Assembly (NCBI RefSeq): GCF_001278805.1 | Contig: NZ_CP012602.1 | Location: 3,879,501 to 3,943,500, forward strand | DNA: 64,000 nucleotides | Direction of reading: 5' to 3' | From: Bacillus sp. FJAT-18017 | GTDB lineage: Bacteria; Bacillota; Bacilli; Bacillales; Cytobacillaceae | Part shown: positions 7,943 to 17,743 of the stretch, one piece after another | Position numbering within the stretch: position 1 is the stretch's first letter | Layout of the letters: each line of letters begins with the position of its first letter | Program-made: the position numbers and the translations under genes | Notes under the pieces: generated by a model | Told to the model about the DNA's origin: nothing | Databases searched by the model: none | Seen by the model: the letters and a program-made list of their open reading frames with translations, nothing else

Positions 7943-9433
7943 TCACTGACCTCCTGTTGCCAATGTCATAATAGTTTCCTGAGTAGCTTGGTCACGTGTC
8001 AATTCTCCACTAATTTTTCCTTCATGAACGACAAGGATCCGGTCGCTCATTCCCAGCACTTCAGGCAGTTCCGAGGAAACCATAATGATTGCCACGCCCC
8101 GGTCTGTCAATTCATTCATCAGCTGATAAATTTCCCGTTTAGCACCGACGTCCACGCCTCTTGTCGGTTCATCGAGGATCAGCGCTTTCGGGCCAATTCC
8201 AATCCATTTGGCAATAACGACTTTTTGCTGATTGCCCCCCGACAGATTCCCAACAGCAATTTCCCGGGATTCTGTTTTAACGGTCAGGCGTTTAATTAGC
8301 AGATCCACAAAGTCATTTTCGCTTTTTTCGTTGATGATGCCTTTAGGAGCAAAGCTGAATAAGGAAGGCAGCACTATATTGTCCTTAATTGAAAAATCGA
8401 GAATTAAGCCTTCGTCTTTCCGGTCCTCTGTAATAAAACCTATCCCGGCTGTTACAGCCTGATCAGCAGACTTAATGACTGATTTCTTCCCGTTCAGCCA
8501 AACCTCCCCGCTGTCAAACGAATCAAGCCCAAAGATGGCGCGCATGATTTCTGTTCTGCCTGCACCCATCAGCCCGGAGACGCCAACAATTTCTCCCGAC
8601 CGAACTGAGAAGCTAACATCTTCAAAGACACCGCGTTTCGTTAATCCTTTCACTTCCAGGACAACTTCACCTGGATTGGAAGAACGCTTCGGGAATCGGT
8701 CCGTCAATTCTCGGCCGACCATTTTCCTTACGACTTCATCAAAGTTTGTCTCGGAAACTGCCTTTGTATCGACTGTCTTTCCATCCCGCATGACGGTCAT
8801 CCGGTCACAGATGGCAAAAATCTCTTCCATTCTGTGAGAAATATACACAATCGAAACCCCATCCTTTTTAAGGGAAGAGATAATGTCGAATAGTTTACTG
8901 ATTTCCCTTTCCGTTAAAGCAGCAGTCGGCTCGTCCATTATGATGACCTTGGCATCCGTCATCAGTGCCTTGGCGATCTCAATCATTTGCTGCTCCCCAA
9001 CAGAGCAAAGGCCTGCTTCTTTTTCCAAAGGAATCGTGACGTTCAACCGGTCAAACTGCTTCCTTGCAAGGGTTTTCATTTCTTTTGTATTTAGAAGACC
9101 AAGCGAGGTCTTCAATTCTTTTCCGATAAACAAATTCTCGAGCACCGTCATATCAGGCCAAATATTCAGTTCCTGATGGATAAATGTAATTCCGTTTTGC
9201 TCAGCTTCTTTCGGGTTTTTAAAATAGGTTTCTTTTCCATCAATGAGAATCGTACCTGTATCACGTGCATGAAGCCCTGTCAGGACGTTCATCATCGTCG
9301 ATTTCCCGGCGCCGTTTTCACCCATCAAAGCGTGAACTTCTCCATCGAGCAGTTCAAAATTCACACCCGTCAAGACTTGATTTGCCCCAAACGCTTTATG
9401 AATGTTCTGCATAGTAACTTGCATGTTTTTCAC
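7943..9433 (-). CDS. rbsA: Ribose ABC transporter ATPase, two-domain
   Basis: 496-residue sugar-type ABC ATPase with two fused nucleotide-binding domains. The first has Walker A GENGAGKST near residue 38, signature SVGEQQMIEIAKAL and Walker B VIIMDEPTAAL. The second has the degenerate P-loop GLMGAGRTE near residue 288, signature LSGGNQQKVVIAKW and LILDEPTRGVDVG. Length and domain order match RbsA/MglA. It powers ribose import with RbsC and RbsB. Directly follows rbsD. Confidence 0.95.
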   Translation of the reverse strand: MKNMQVTMQNIHKAFGANQVLTGVNFELLDGEVHALMGENGAGKSTMMNVLTGLHARDTGTILIDGKETYFKNPKEAEQNGITFIHQELNIWPDMTVLENLFIGKELKTSLGLLNTKEMKTLARKQFDRLNVTIPLEKEAGLCSVGEQQMIEIAKALMTDAKVIIMDEPTAALTEREISKLFDIISSLKKDGVSIVYISHRMEEIFAICDRMTVMRDGKTVDTKAVSETNFDEVVRKMVGRELTDRFPKRSSNPGEVVLEVKGLTKRGVFEDVSFSVRSGEIVGVSGLMGAGRTEIMRAIFGLDSFDSGEVWLNGKKSVIKSADQAVTAGIGFITEDRKDEGLILDFSIKDNIVLPSLFSFAPKGIINEKSENDFVDLLIKRLTVKTESREIAVGNLSGGNQQKVVIAKWIGIGPKALILDEPTRGVDVGAKREIYQLMNELTDRGVAIIMVSSELPEVLGMSDRILVVHEGKISGELTRDQATQETIMTLATGGQ

Positions 9434-9441
9434 CCCTTTTT

Positions 9442-9837
9442 TTAAAAAAACACACCTGATTGTAAAATACAGTTTGCATATGGAGTTATTTCGCCTGTGC
9501 GAATGACCGCCTTGGCATTTTTCGTTAACTGTTTAAAATCCTCATGTGTAACCCGTTCCACATCAATGTCAGCAAACTTTCCGGTAAGATAATCATTTAC
9601 TTGAGGATTGTTCACTTCAATTTCAGAAGCGATTACACATTTTTCAATGACCATATCATCCGCGACAGCTTCGACCACTTCCTGAAAAGAAGGCTTTCCC
9701 GGAATTACGGCTAAGTCAATCTTAGTAACCCCCTCCGGAATCGGCAATCCAGCATCGGCAATCACAATAAAATCAGTATGGCCAAGGTCAGTTAGCACTT
9801 TGGCAATATGACTGTTCAATATACCATGGCGTTTCAT
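9442..9837 (-). CDS. rbsD: D-ribose pyranase
   Basis: 131 residues, the usual size. Begins [22 protein letters not shown] with the conserved HGILN/H.D catalytic segment and ends with the [15 protein letters not shown] tail characteristic of RbsD/FucU. It interconverts the pyranose form of imported ribose to the furanose form used by the kinase. Starts 2 bp after the rbsK stop in the rbsRKDACB operon. Confidence 0.95.
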   Translation of the reverse strand: MKRHGILNSHIAKVLTDLGHTDFIVIADAGLPIPEGVTKIDLAVIPGKPSFQEVVEAVADDMVIEKCVIASEIEVNNPQVNDYLTGKFADIDVERVTHEDFKQLTKNAKAVIRTGEITPYANCILQSGVFF

Positions 9838-9839
9838 GT

Positions 9840-10718
9840 CTATAACCTCTCCTCTACTTCTTTTCGGGTTGGCATGCCACCCTGCGCACCAAACTTTGTA
9901 ACTGAAAGTGAAGCAGCCCGGTTTGCAAATCTCAGGCTTTCCTCAAAGCTTTTCCCTTCAGCAAGAGCAACCGCGAATGCCGCATTGAATGTATCCCCCG
10001 CACCTGTCGTATCAACCGCTTCAACTTTATACGAAGGAACAACGATCTCCTTCTCTCCATCATGGAAACGGACGCCGTTTTTGCCTTCAGTGATAAATAC
10101 TTTGTTTGGGTATGCCAATAAAGCCTCGTGCAAATCCTTTCCATCGAACAGGATTGATGCCTCCAATTCATTCGGTGTAATGAATGCAGCCCTTTCGATA
10201 ACATCCTTGCTGATTTGCCTAGCTGGTGCAGGATTCAAAAGAAGTGGAACATCAAATTCTTGGCACTTTTCACTAACATACTCAACAGTTTCTTCAGGGA
10301 TTTCCTGCTGGATAAGGACAATATCCGAATCACGAATAACATCGAGCGCCTTCTCTACAAATCCAGGAGTTACATAATCATTCGCACCCTTTACAACAAT
10401 GATGCTATTGTCGCCCTCGGCAAGAGTAATATGAGCTGTGCCGCTCTCAACACCTGTAACCGGTTCCACAAAAGTCGTAATAACATGATTCTTTTTAAAA
10501 TTATCGAGGATTTCTTTTCCGAATGTGTCGTCTCCAACACAACCGACCATATAAACCTCAGCGTCTAACCGGGCTGCTGCAACTGCCTGATTTGCTCCTT
10601 TGCCACCCGGTACAGTTTTGAAGGATTCACCCAAAATGGTTTCACCTTTGTCCGGCCTTTTCGAAGCGGTTACTACCAAGTCCATCGAAGAACTTCCTAT
10701 CACTGTTATTTTAGCCAT
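9840..10718 (-). CDS. rbsK: Ribokinase
   Basis: 292-residue PfkB-family kinase that phosphorylates ribose to ribose-5-phosphate. The two PfkB signatures are clear: [14 protein letters not shown] near residue 42 and [17 protein letters not shown] near residue 242, with catalytic Asp in GAGD. The frame opens further upstream, but the ATG at 10718 is preceded by GGTGGAGG and starts the family-typical [13 protein letters not shown], so it is chosen. That start overlaps the last codons of rbsR (ATGGCTAA), indicating translational coupling. Confidence 0.95.
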   Translation of the reverse strand: MAKITVIGSSSMDLVVTASKRPDKGETILGESFKTVPGGKGANQAVAAARLDAEVYMVGCVGDDTFGKEILDNFKKNHVITTFVEPVTGVESGTAHITLAEGDNSIIVVKGANDYVTPGFVEKALDVIRDSDIVLIQQEIPEETVEYVSEKCQEFDVPLLLNPAPARQISKDVIERAAFITPNELEASILFDGKDLHEALLAYPNKVFITEGKNGVRFHDGEKEIVVPSYKVEAVDTTGAGDTFNAAFAVALAEGKSFEESLRFANRAASLSVTKFGAQGGMPTRKEVEERL

Positions 10719-11709
10719 AGTCCTCCACCTTTCTTGTCGTCTGCCTTTCAACAAATGTAACTGGCAATTGAATATTTTTTTCTTTCACAATTCCTTCTTC
10801 AAGAAGTTGAATCAACAGTTTTGCCGCCTCTCTTCCCATATCATAGGCAGGCTGCCTAATCGTCGATAAGGGTGGGAATAGCAAACTGCTGAGAGGTATA
10901 TCATCATACCCGATAATTTGCAGATCACCCGGAATCGAAATGCCCCTTCGTAATGCCTCATGCAGAATAGCCGCGGCACCGAGGTCATTTCCGGCGATCA
11001 CTCCATCTGTTTCAGGAAATTTATGAAATAATTCCTTAGCTGTCTTTTCGGCATCGGCAAAAGTAAAAGAACCAGTACTCATCACATTAAAATCGACATT
11101 GGAATCGGCAAGTTCGTCCAAAGCTCCTTTGAATCGATCCTGTGCGGTCCTCATTTCAACCGGTCCCCTAAGCAGCGTAATCCGCTTGCTTCCCCTTTTA
11201 ATAATTTCTCTCGCTGCCATCTTACCGCCAGTTATCCCATCTGCATAAACCGAAGGATACATGGTGCTTGTCCGGTCGAGAAAAACCACTGGGATGGATA
11301 AATTTTCGTAGGAATCTGTTTCGTTCCGGTTCGTTGCCGAAATGATACCGATTACATTATTTTGTTTAAATGTCTGGATGTAATCACTTTCTTTAGCTGG
11401 CTGTTCATCCGCATTTCCAATAATCAGCCGGAAATCACGCTCCTGCATTTCATCCTCAACACCACGGGCGAGTTCAGGAAAAAATGGGTTCCTTATATCT
11501 GGAAGCAGCAAACCAATCAGCCTTGATTTCTTTTTATATAATGATCTAGCAACTTCATTTGGTTTATAATTCAATTCCTCAATAGCATTGTTTACTAGTT
11601 TCCTAGTATCCTCATGCACATAGCCTTTATCATTCAAAGCTCTGGAAACGGTCGCGACCGATACTCCAGCTCTTTTGGCAACATCCCGGATGGTAACCAA
11701 TTCTTTCAC
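10711..11709 (-). CDS. rbsR: LacI-family ribose operon repressor
   Basis: 332-residue LacI/GalR regulator. An N-terminal helix-turn-helix (TIRDVAKRAGVSVATVSRALN) is followed by the hinge and a periplasmic-binding-like sugar domain closely related in fold to RbsB. First gene of the operon, so it controls its own expression together with transport and kinase genes. A palindrome suited to LacI proteins lies 8-23 bp upstream of the start, downstream of the promoter. Confidence 0.93.
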   Translation of the reverse strand: MKELVTIRDVAKRAGVSVATVSRALNDKGYVHEDTRKLVNNAIEELNYKPNEVARSLYKKKSRLIGLLLPDIRNPFFPELARGVEDEMQERDFRLIIGNADEQPAKESDYIQTFKQNNVIGIISATNRNETDSYENLSIPVVFLDRTSTMYPSVYADGITGGKMAAREIIKRGSKRITLLRGPVEMRTAQDRFKGALDELADSNVDFNVMSTGSFTFADAEKTAKELFHKFPETDGVIAGNDLGAAAILHEALRRGISIPGDLQIIGYDDIPLSSLLFPPLSTIRQPAYDMGREAAKLLIQLLEEGIVKEKNIQLPVTFVERQTTRKVEDYG

Positions 11710-11716
11710 CTCTAAT

Positions 11717-11765
11717 GTGTAACCGTTTACACACTGAGAATATCATAGATTATATATTTGTGCAA
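11717..11765 (-). promoter_or_regulatory. rbs promoter with LacI/CcpA-type operator
   Basis: On the minus strand a -35 TTGCAC (11760-11765) and -10 TATTCT (11737-11742) are 17 bp apart. The palindrome GTGTAAACGGTTACAC (11717-11732) covers the transcription start region. It fits both an RbsR operator and a CcpA cre site (TGWAANCGNTNWCA), so either or both proteins may bind. Confidence 0.85.
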
Positions 11766-11773
11766 ACAGAAAA

Positions 11774-11920
11774 CCCTCGCCGGGCTGGCAAAAGGAGTGC
11801 CAATATCAGGGATTTAGGGGACATACTGCTAGATTCAGTTAAAACTACTAAACCTGGAATTGAGACATAGAGCCATTTATGAATAGTGTCCAATGCTGAA
11901 AAAATTCAATGAAGCGAGGG
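11774..11920. other. Inverted-repeat-bounded unknown segment
   Basis: CCCTCGC at 11774 and GCGAGGG at 11914 bound about 147 bp with no gene. It could be a relic of a small mobile element, but the repeats are short and no target duplication was found. Nothing recognisable from here to the array at 12007. Confidence 0.3.
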
Positions 11921-12006
11921 CTCTCAAGTATTGGTGAGTGCTTTATCACCCATTGATCAATCAGCGGGTATGAAGAACCCACACCGATTGAATTTTCACT
12001 TTATCG

Positions 12007-12095
12007 CCCTGAATGAACTTTTTTATCCCTGAATAAAAATTTTATAACCCTCAATAACAATTTTATAACCCTGAACAAATAATATATCGCCCCTA
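12007..12095. repeat. 21-bp periodic array 2, core CCCTGAATAA
   Basis: CCCTGAA-like cores start at 12007, 12027, 12048, 12069 and 12090/12091, i.e. spacings of 20, 21, 21 and 21-22 bp, with A/T-rich filler such as AATTTTATAA. Confidence 0.8.
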
Positions 12096-12177
12096 TTCAC
12101 AATTCAGACACAACCGCCCACCCGTTAACACTACCAAGAGAACGAAAACTTATTACTCCACTTGCTCAAAATATAAA

Positions 12178-12206
12178 AAGAGCTTGCCCGATAAGAGCAA
12201 ACTCTT
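12178..12206 (-). terminator. Terminator after the 5'-nucleotidase
   Basis: On the minus strand AAGAGTTTGC, a 9-nt loop, GCAAGCTCTT, then TTTATATTTT. Confidence 0.8.
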
Positions 12207-12221
12207 CTTGGAAACTATCTT

Positions 12222-13850
12222 TTAATGCACCGCTGATATATTAATAATCCGTCCTTCTGCTTCGTAAGCGATTGGAGATGTGAAGCTCTTTACAAAATCA
12301 ACGGTTGCTTGAAGGTCTTCCGGTCCCTGAACAGGATTTTCGCCGTACTCACGGATTTTATACTTGTCGGAGTAATGGTCATACATATAATTGTTGACTG
12401 TCAGTGTATACGTTGCATTCTGATCAATAGGAGTTCCATCAGCCAGGGTTATTTCAGTCACATTGCTGGTTGCGCTGTCCCATTTATAGCGGAAGCCACC
12501 TATGGAGGCATCTGGGCCGTAAGATGAAATTTGTGCATTCACAATTTCATCCATTTCCGATCCCAGCACTTCAACTGTGACCAATGTGTTGCCAAATGGC
12601 TGGATATTATATAATTCCTCCCATGTGATTTCGCCCGCATTAAGATTGGCACGGATTCCTCCGCCATTCATCATCGCAAAGTCACTTTCCATTGCCGCAT
12701 TCATTCCGTCCGCAATTAGATTTCCAAGAGCATTGTCACCGAAATGATTTTTTGTTATATATCCGCCTTGTAAAAAGACACTTGCCTGTCCGATGACTTC
12801 ATTCAATTTAGGCGCGATAGCAGATGAGTATTTTTCCAAAATCGCAGAAACCTCAGGGTCAGGAGTGACTCCCTGTTGGATGACATCAACAATTTCCGCT
12901 TCTTTTTTAACAATATCCCCTGTCACTCGATCAATTTCAAGATCGATATCAGCAAAGGCCTTTCCATATTCTCCAGCTTGGACAATCAGCTTATTATCCA
13001 CTACCGCATCTACTTTTTGATGGTTGTGCGCGGCAACAATGACATCAACCTTATCACTGATATCAGTGGCCATTTGTGCAATTTCTCCAGTTGCAGATTC
13101 ACCGGCCTGACTTCCAGGAACGTGGGCAAGGACGACAATTGCTTCAGCGCCGCGCTTGGTCAGTTCTGGAACATACTTGTTGATCGCTTCCGCTTCATCC
13201 GTAAATTCAATAGTTGTGATTCCTTTTGCGACTACATTGTTTGGTGTTTCTGTTGTTGCAACACCAATAAAGCCAATTTTTTGTCCTTTTACATTCTTTA
13301 TGTAATATGGAGGCAGTATCAGTTCTCCACTGTCCTTATATACTACATTGGCCGCGACCATTGGAAAATTGGTGCCGTCATAGTTAGGTGTTCCATCAGG
13401 ATGGTCTCCACCGTAAGTTAAACGAAGAAGTTCATCAACACCTTCGTCAAATTCGTGGTTTCCGACAGTTCCTACATCAAATCCAATCGATTCCATGATT
13501 TCAACTGTTGGCTCATCTTGAAACAGGGCTGATACGGGCGGGCTTCCTCCCACCATGTCCCCTGAATGGACGATTAATGTGTTTTCATTGGTTTGTTCGC
13601 GATCACGAAGATATGTAGCAAGGTAAGCAGCGTTTCCATATGTATTTGGGTCATCATTGAGCTGTTCGCTTACATTGATTTTGCCGTGAAGATCGTTTAC
13701 GCTCAGTATTTGCACCTTCACATTTTCTTTCTTCGCAAGACCTGGTGGAACTTTATGTTCTTTAGCTGAAACTGTACTTCCAATCATTCCAGTCATTAAT
13801 AGACTAATAGACATGGAAGCCGCTACTAATTTGTTACTGAAAAAAGCCAT
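12222..13850 (-). CDS. Secreted bifunctional metallophosphatase / 5'-nucleotidase
   Basis: 542 residues, UshA/YfkN type, hydrolysing nucleotides or 2',3'-cyclic nucleotides outside the cell for phosphate and nucleosides. A signal peptide (to about residue 29, SAK) precedes the calcineurin-like domain with NDLHGKI near residue 52, GDMVGGSP, GNHEFDEG near residue 130 and HNHQK. The C-terminal 5'-nucleotidase domain contains MNGGGIRANLNAGE near residue 398 and FGNTLV. No LPXTG or S-layer anchor follows, so it is released or loosely held. A second, more divergent homologue is at 43026-44813. Confidence 0.93.
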   Translation of the reverse strand: MAFFSNKLVAASMSISLLMTGMIGSTVSAKEHKVPPGLAKKENVKVQILSVNDLHGKINVSEQLNDDPNTYGNAAYLATYLRDREQTNENTLIVHSGDMVGGSPPVSALFQDEPTVEIMESIGFDVGTVGNHEFDEGVDELLRLTYGGDHPDGTPNYDGTNFPMVAANVVYKDSGELILPPYYIKNVKGQKIGFIGVATTETPNNVVAKGITTIEFTDEAEAINKYVPELTKRGAEAIVVLAHVPGSQAGESATGEIAQMATDISDKVDVIVAAHNHQKVDAVVDNKLIVQAGEYGKAFADIDLEIDRVTGDIVKKEAEIVDVIQQGVTPDPEVSAILEKYSSAIAPKLNEVIGQASVFLQGGYITKNHFGDNALGNLIADGMNAAMESDFAMMNGGGIRANLNAGEITWEELYNIQPFGNTLVTVEVLGSEMDEIVNAQISSYGPDASIGGFRYKWDSATSNVTEITLADGTPIDQNATYTLTVNNYMYDHYSDKYKIREYGENPVQGPEDLQATVDFVKSFTSPIAYEAEGRIINISAVH

Positions 13851-14181
13851 GAATTTTCCCCCTTTAATAATCGATTATAAGGAGATTATAAGGAGGATTT
13901 GTTAAGTGTATGCCAGGAGTATTTTAAGGTTTTGTAAAGCGGGTTGTTATAGTGGGAAAATGATTAATTCGGCTTATTCATAAGCTAATAGACTCTAGTT
14001 CTTTTAGGCTAAAATAATTCAAGCTGCTTCCATTCGTTCTTTTCCTCCAAGGCAAAGGTGATCGACTTTCCGCATATTTAGGGGAGACCCTGTTTTGGAT
14101 AAAACATAAATGGACGATCCCCTTTTCCAATTGGCAAAGTAGAGCCGACACTCTTTGAATTAACAGGAACAAAAATAAAAA
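13851..14181. other. Intergenic region, no gene seen
   Basis: About 330 bp upstream of the 5'-nucleotidase. A near-direct repeat ATTATAAGGAG occurs twice just before its start and one copy serves as ribosome binding site. No small gene with a convincing start was found. Confidence 0.5.
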
Positions 14182-14218
14182 GGATGGCCCTCGTTCATTT
14201 AGCGAACGAGGGCCGTCC
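14182..14218 (-). terminator. Terminator of ggt
   Basis: 15-bp stem GGATGGCCCTCGTTC / GAACGAGGGCCGTCC with a 7-nt loop. On the minus strand T-rich sequence follows (CCTTTTTATTTTTG). Confidence 0.9.
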
Positions 14219-14233
14219 CTCTTTGCGTAAAAC

Positions 14234-16003
14234 TTACTTCCTCTTCCCCTTTAAATCGATCCCAATTGCGGCGCCATTTCGACTGGAGTCTGCAACTCCT
14301 TTGAAGGTTCCTTTTTCATGGTCAATGAGAATGCTCTGGACATTACCAATTGTAGTTGGAGCAGGTCCAAATTTATGCCCCATTCCATTCAGCCTCGCAA
14401 TGATATCTTGGCCAATTCCCTCTTCGTAACGGTACGAATTTAGGTTGTTTGTGTAAATTCGTGGCTGCTCTACAGCCGCTTTGAGCTCCATGTCATATTC
14501 GATCGCATGGATAATTGTCTGGAGGACAGAAGTGATAATTGTCGGACCACCCGGTGAACCAACAGTCAATACCGGCTTACCATCCTCATACACAATTGTC
14601 GGCGTCATACTGCTCAATGGCCGTTTGTTCGGCTGGACTTCGTTCGCACCGCCAGGAACGGCATCAAAATCGGTTAATTCATTGTTCAGCATAACTCCGT
14701 AGCCCGGAACCATGATGCCTGTCCCGAAAAGCTGCTCGATTGTCGTTGTATACGAAACGACATTCCCCCACCTGTCCGCTACCGTAAAGTGGGTAGTCTC
14801 TCCATATTTATGGTCATTCGGCTGGCTTGTTGCCTTATAATTTGCAGAGCCATTTTCATATTTCCAAGGATCGCCTGCTGTTACGTTCTTGTTCACACTG
14901 TTCAGGCTGATAAGTGCTTGGCGTTCCTTAATATAATCTGGATGCAGCAATCCGTTAACAGGAACTTTAACAAATTCAGGATCGCCGGCAAATGCAGCAC
15001 GGTCCGCATAGGCGAGATGCATCGTTTCCGCAAGCAAATGATACTTCTCTACAGAATTTACATCGTATTGGGACAAATCAAACCCATCAAGAATCTTTAG
15101 CATTTGTAGAAGAAATACCCCGCCTGAACTTGGAGGCGGCATGCTGGCAATCTGGTATCCCTGGTAGTCTCCCCAAATCGGCTCGTCGATTGTCACATCA
15201 TACTTCTGCAAGTCACTGACTTCCATAGAACCACCGAAATCCTGGACAACATCCGCAATAGCCTCGGCTACTTCCCCTTTATAAAACGCATCTGTCCCTT
15301 TTGAGCGGATTAGCTTAAAGGTTTTAGCCAGATCTTCCTGTACGAGGATATCGCCTTCCTGAAGTGGTTTACCGTTCGGAAGGAAAACATCTTTAGCGGC
15401 CGTACGCGAGAGCATTGCCTGATTGTCGGCAATCGCATCGGCAAGGACAGAGTCAATTGGGAAACCTTTGTGAGCGAGCTTAACGGCAGGTCCGATCAAT
15501 TCCTGCATATTTCTCGTTCCCCACATCTCAAGAGCCGTTTCAAGCCCCTTTAATGTTCCCGGAACTCCAACAGCTTTCCCGCCAGTTGAACGGGTAGCAA
15601 AAGGAATTGGTTTGCCATTTTCATCGAGGAACATATCAGGTGTCGCGCCAGCTGGGGCACGTTCACGGCTGTTCACAATTGTTGTTTCCTTGGTTTTGCC
15701 GTCATACACCATCATAAAACCGCCGCCGCCAATCCCTGACATCATCGGTTCAACAACATTAAGAGCAAACTGGATTGCTACAGCAGCATCAATCGCATTG
15801 CCCCCTTTTTTGAGCACCTCTGCTCCAATTTCAGAGGCAAGCGGATGGGCCGTTGCCACCATTCCGTCCTTGCCAACGTCAACTTGACTGTAACCGTCAT
15901 AACTGAACTTTGGCTTTTTAGCCTGCCCGTTGAGCGGTAGTGTCCCAACCAGTAATAGAATAGATAGTAATGCAAACAAACCGACTCTCCAAACTTTCTT
16001 CAT
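14234..16003 (-). CDS. ggt: Gamma-glutamyltransferase precursor
   Basis: 589-residue Ntn-hydrolase. A signal peptide (MKKVWRVGLFALLSILLLVG..) exports it. It is made as one chain and self-cleaved before the catalytic Thr of the TTHFTVAD motif near residue 408. The large-subunit region has NSRERAPAGAT, and the small subunit has the LNNELTDFD and RPLSSMTPTIV and GSPGGPTI motifs. It splits glutathione and gamma-glutamyl peptides or poly-gamma-glutamate outside the cell. Length is normal. Monocistronic. Confidence 0.95.
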   Translation of the reverse strand: MKKVWRVGLFALLSILLLVGTLPLNGQAKKPKFSYDGYSQVDVGKDGMVATAHPLASEIGAEVLKKGGNAIDAAVAIQFALNVVEPMMSGIGGGGFMMVYDGKTKETTIVNSRERAPAGATPDMFLDENGKPIPFATRSTGGKAVGVPGTLKGLETALEMWGTRNMQELIGPAVKLAHKGFPIDSVLADAIADNQAMLSRTAAKDVFLPNGKPLQEGDILVQEDLAKTFKLIRSKGTDAFYKGEVAEAIADVVQDFGGSMEVSDLQKYDVTIDEPIWGDYQGYQIASMPPPSSGGVFLLQMLKILDGFDLSQYDVNSVEKYHLLAETMHLAYADRAAFAGDPEFVKVPVNGLLHPDYIKERQALISLNSVNKNVTAGDPWKYENGSANYKATSQPNDHKYGETTHFTVADRWGNVVSYTTTIEQLFGTGIMVPGYGVMLNNELTDFDAVPGGANEVQPNKRPLSSMTPTIVYEDGKPVLTVGSPGGPTIITSVLQTIIHAIEYDMELKAAVEQPRIYTNNLNSYRYEEGIGQDIIARLNGMGHKFGPAPTTIGNVQSILIDHEKGTFKGVADSSRNGAAIGIDLKGKRK

Positions 16004-16535
16004 ACAAATCCCTCCTCTTCATTCATTCACTTATATGGTAAGGAAAAGAATAGAAGGTTAGCAAATATTTGACTGAATATTATAAATTTTGAATATATAG
16101 TCCTAGCTGTTTTTGAAAAATAGGGTAAAAAGACACGATTTACCTTGCCATATAGCTGTCGTTTAGAGAAGGTAACACCCTCCTTTTGACATAAAATAAT
16201 CCCTAATATTCTTGTAATTTTGCCCGTTATGCAATTAGATAACATTCGACAAAATCCTGTTAGTGACAGGCACCTAGAAACCGTTTTCTTTGAACTATTT
16301 TTTTAGTAGAGTTACACTAATCTCGAATACATAATATTTTAGAATATCATTTGCATTTGCAATGGTTGATACATATACATAGTTTGCAACTATCAAAATC
16401 CAATGTGATGTCCTTCTTTTACTAACGAAGCGGGTTTGTGGAACTAGCAATAGATATACTACACAATCTTCCTGTTACAAATTAGCTCTTAAGTTAATAT
16501 GGAGCGTTTGAATATAATTAAAAGGAGAGGTAAAC
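16004..16535. other. Intergenic region with dispersed repeat
   Basis: About 530 bp between divergent ggt and the dehydrogenase. Apart from the repeat at 16244-16275 nothing coding or structured was recognised; the sequence is A/T-rich. Confidence 0.5.
16244..16275. repeat. Dispersed GTGACAGGCACC repeat, copy B
   Basis: ATTCGACAAAATCCTGT followed by TAGTGACAGGCACCT. Same orientation and layout as the copy at 4706. Confidence 0.7.
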
Positions 16536-17294
16536 ATGGCGAAATTAGATAACAAAGTTGCGTTTATTACAGGTGCAGGATCTGGAATGGGTAAAGCTCA
16601 AGCTAGCCTTTTTGCAAAAGAAGGGGCAAAAGTTATAGCCGCTGATATCAATCTTGATGGAGTAAAAAAAGTTGTAGATCAAATTAAAGCTGAAGGCGGA
16701 AATGCACTGGCAGTAGAAATAGATGTGTCAAATAAAGCCAGTGTAGAAACTGCCGTAAACAAAGGATTAGACCAGTTTGGAAGAATTGATATTTTAAGTA
16801 ATACAGCTGGGATTCTTGATGGATACGCTCCTACCCTGGAAACCTCAGAAGAACTTTGGGACAGAACTATTAACATCAATCTGAAAGGTGTTTACTACGT
16901 TACGAATGCTGTTCTTCCCCAAATGATTGAAAACGGTCAAGGTGTCGTTATTAATATTGCTTCCATTGCTGCATTTGTAGCTGGAGGCGGTGGTGCAGCA
17001 TATACAGCATCTAAACATGCTATTGCCGGGTATACTAAACAGCTGTCATTTGATTACGGTCAAAAAGGAATTAGAGCAAATGCTATTGCCCCTGGAGCAG
17101 TTGAAACAGGTATGACAAAACAAATTTTTGAAGAAGGTTCAGCTGCCGTAATGGAAGCAGTAAATTCAGTTCCTGCAGGCAGATATGGCCAAGCAGCGGA
17201 AATTGCTAATGTTGCATTATTCTTGGCAAGCGAAGATGCTTCCTTTATGCACGGGGCAATTGTACCAGTTGATGGTGGTTGGATAGTAAAATAA
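16536..17294 (+). CDS. Short-chain dehydrogenase/reductase, FabG-like
   Basis: 252-residue classical SDR. It has the NAD(P)-binding TGAGSGMGKA near residue 13, ADI after strand 2, the catalytic Ser (INIASI near residue 141) and YTASKHA (Tyr/Lys near 154-158), then PGAVETGM and the C-terminal VPVDGGWIVK. The Asp after strand 2 suggests NAD preference. The usual NNAG stabilising motif is changed to SNTAG. The substrate is unknown; a 3-oxoacyl or alcohol substrate is plausible. GGAGAGG precedes the ATG. Stands alone, with a terminator after it. Confidence 0.9.
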   Translation: MAKLDNKVAFITGAGSGMGKAQASLFAKEGAKVIAADINLDGVKKVVDQIKAEGGNALAVEIDVSNKASVETAVNKGLDQFGRIDILSNTAGILDGYAPTLETSEELWDRTININLKGVYYVTNAVLPQMIENGQGVVINIASIAAFVAGGGGAAYTASKHAIAGYTKQLSFDYGQKGIRANAIAPGAVETGMTKQIFEEGSAAVMEAVNSVPAGRYGQAAEIANVALFLASEDASFMHGAIVPVDGGWIVK

Positions 17295-17327
17295 ACATAT
17301 AATAGTTTAACAGAGCGAATATAAAAG

Positions 17328-17371
17328 AAACGCACAAATGTTACTACTTCAACATTTGTGCGTTTTTTCTT
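17328..17371 (+). terminator. Terminator after the SDR gene
   Basis: 15-bp stem AAACGCACAAATGTT / AACATTTGTGCGTTT then TTTCTTTT. It resembles the hairpin at 4441. Confidence 0.9.
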
Positions 17372-17506
17372 TTGGGTATTACCTACAAAAACCAAACCGT
17401 ATACTTTTCATTATTTCGAAATTCCATAAGACGGATACTTTCTTACAAACACTTGCAGGCCTTCAGTTGTTAGAAACCCGGCAGCATGCTTAGAGGTAGT
17501 GCCGCC

Positions 17507-17668
17507 TTATAACCCACCGCAGTTTGGAGGATTATCTTTATCTCCCTCGGCGAAATCATTGCCTTTTGCAACTGATTCAAGTCCATAATCTATATTATTT
17601 ATCTCGTGTACAGATTCATTTTGAATGTTGGTTTGGGTATTCTGATGCTTCTCTTTGTTGTCTTTCAT
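17507..17668 (-). CDS. Small hydrophilic protein, 53 residues
   Basis: Short gene supported by a strong TGGAGGGA ribosome binding site 6 nt before an ATG at 17668. The product is very polar and Asn/Asp/Glu-rich (MKDNKEKHQNTQTNIQNESV...) and ends DNPPNCGGL with a single Cys. It has no membrane segment. Not recognised; such short Asn-rich proteins are often sporulation-associated in bacilli, which is a guess here. It lies 76 bp downstream of the stop of the winged-helix gene on the same strand. Confidence 0.65.
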   Translation of the reverse strand: MKDNKEKHQNTQTNIQNESVHEINNIDYGLESVAKGNDFAEGDKDNPPNCGGL

Positions 17669-17743
17669 TGCTTTCCCTCCAGAGTTTTTTATAGCTTTCT
17701 CCTGGAGGAAGAATCTAATTCATATTGCTATCACTTATGCGGC

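Noticed and set aside
11774..11920. Insertion sequence or MITE
   Set aside because: The 7-bp inverted ends are too short, and no transposase frame or target duplication was found; listed only as a weak feature.
13978..14172. 64-codon minus-strand frame upstream of the 5'-nucleotidase spacer
   Set aside because: No ribosome binding site, no recognisable pattern, composition like spacer DNA.
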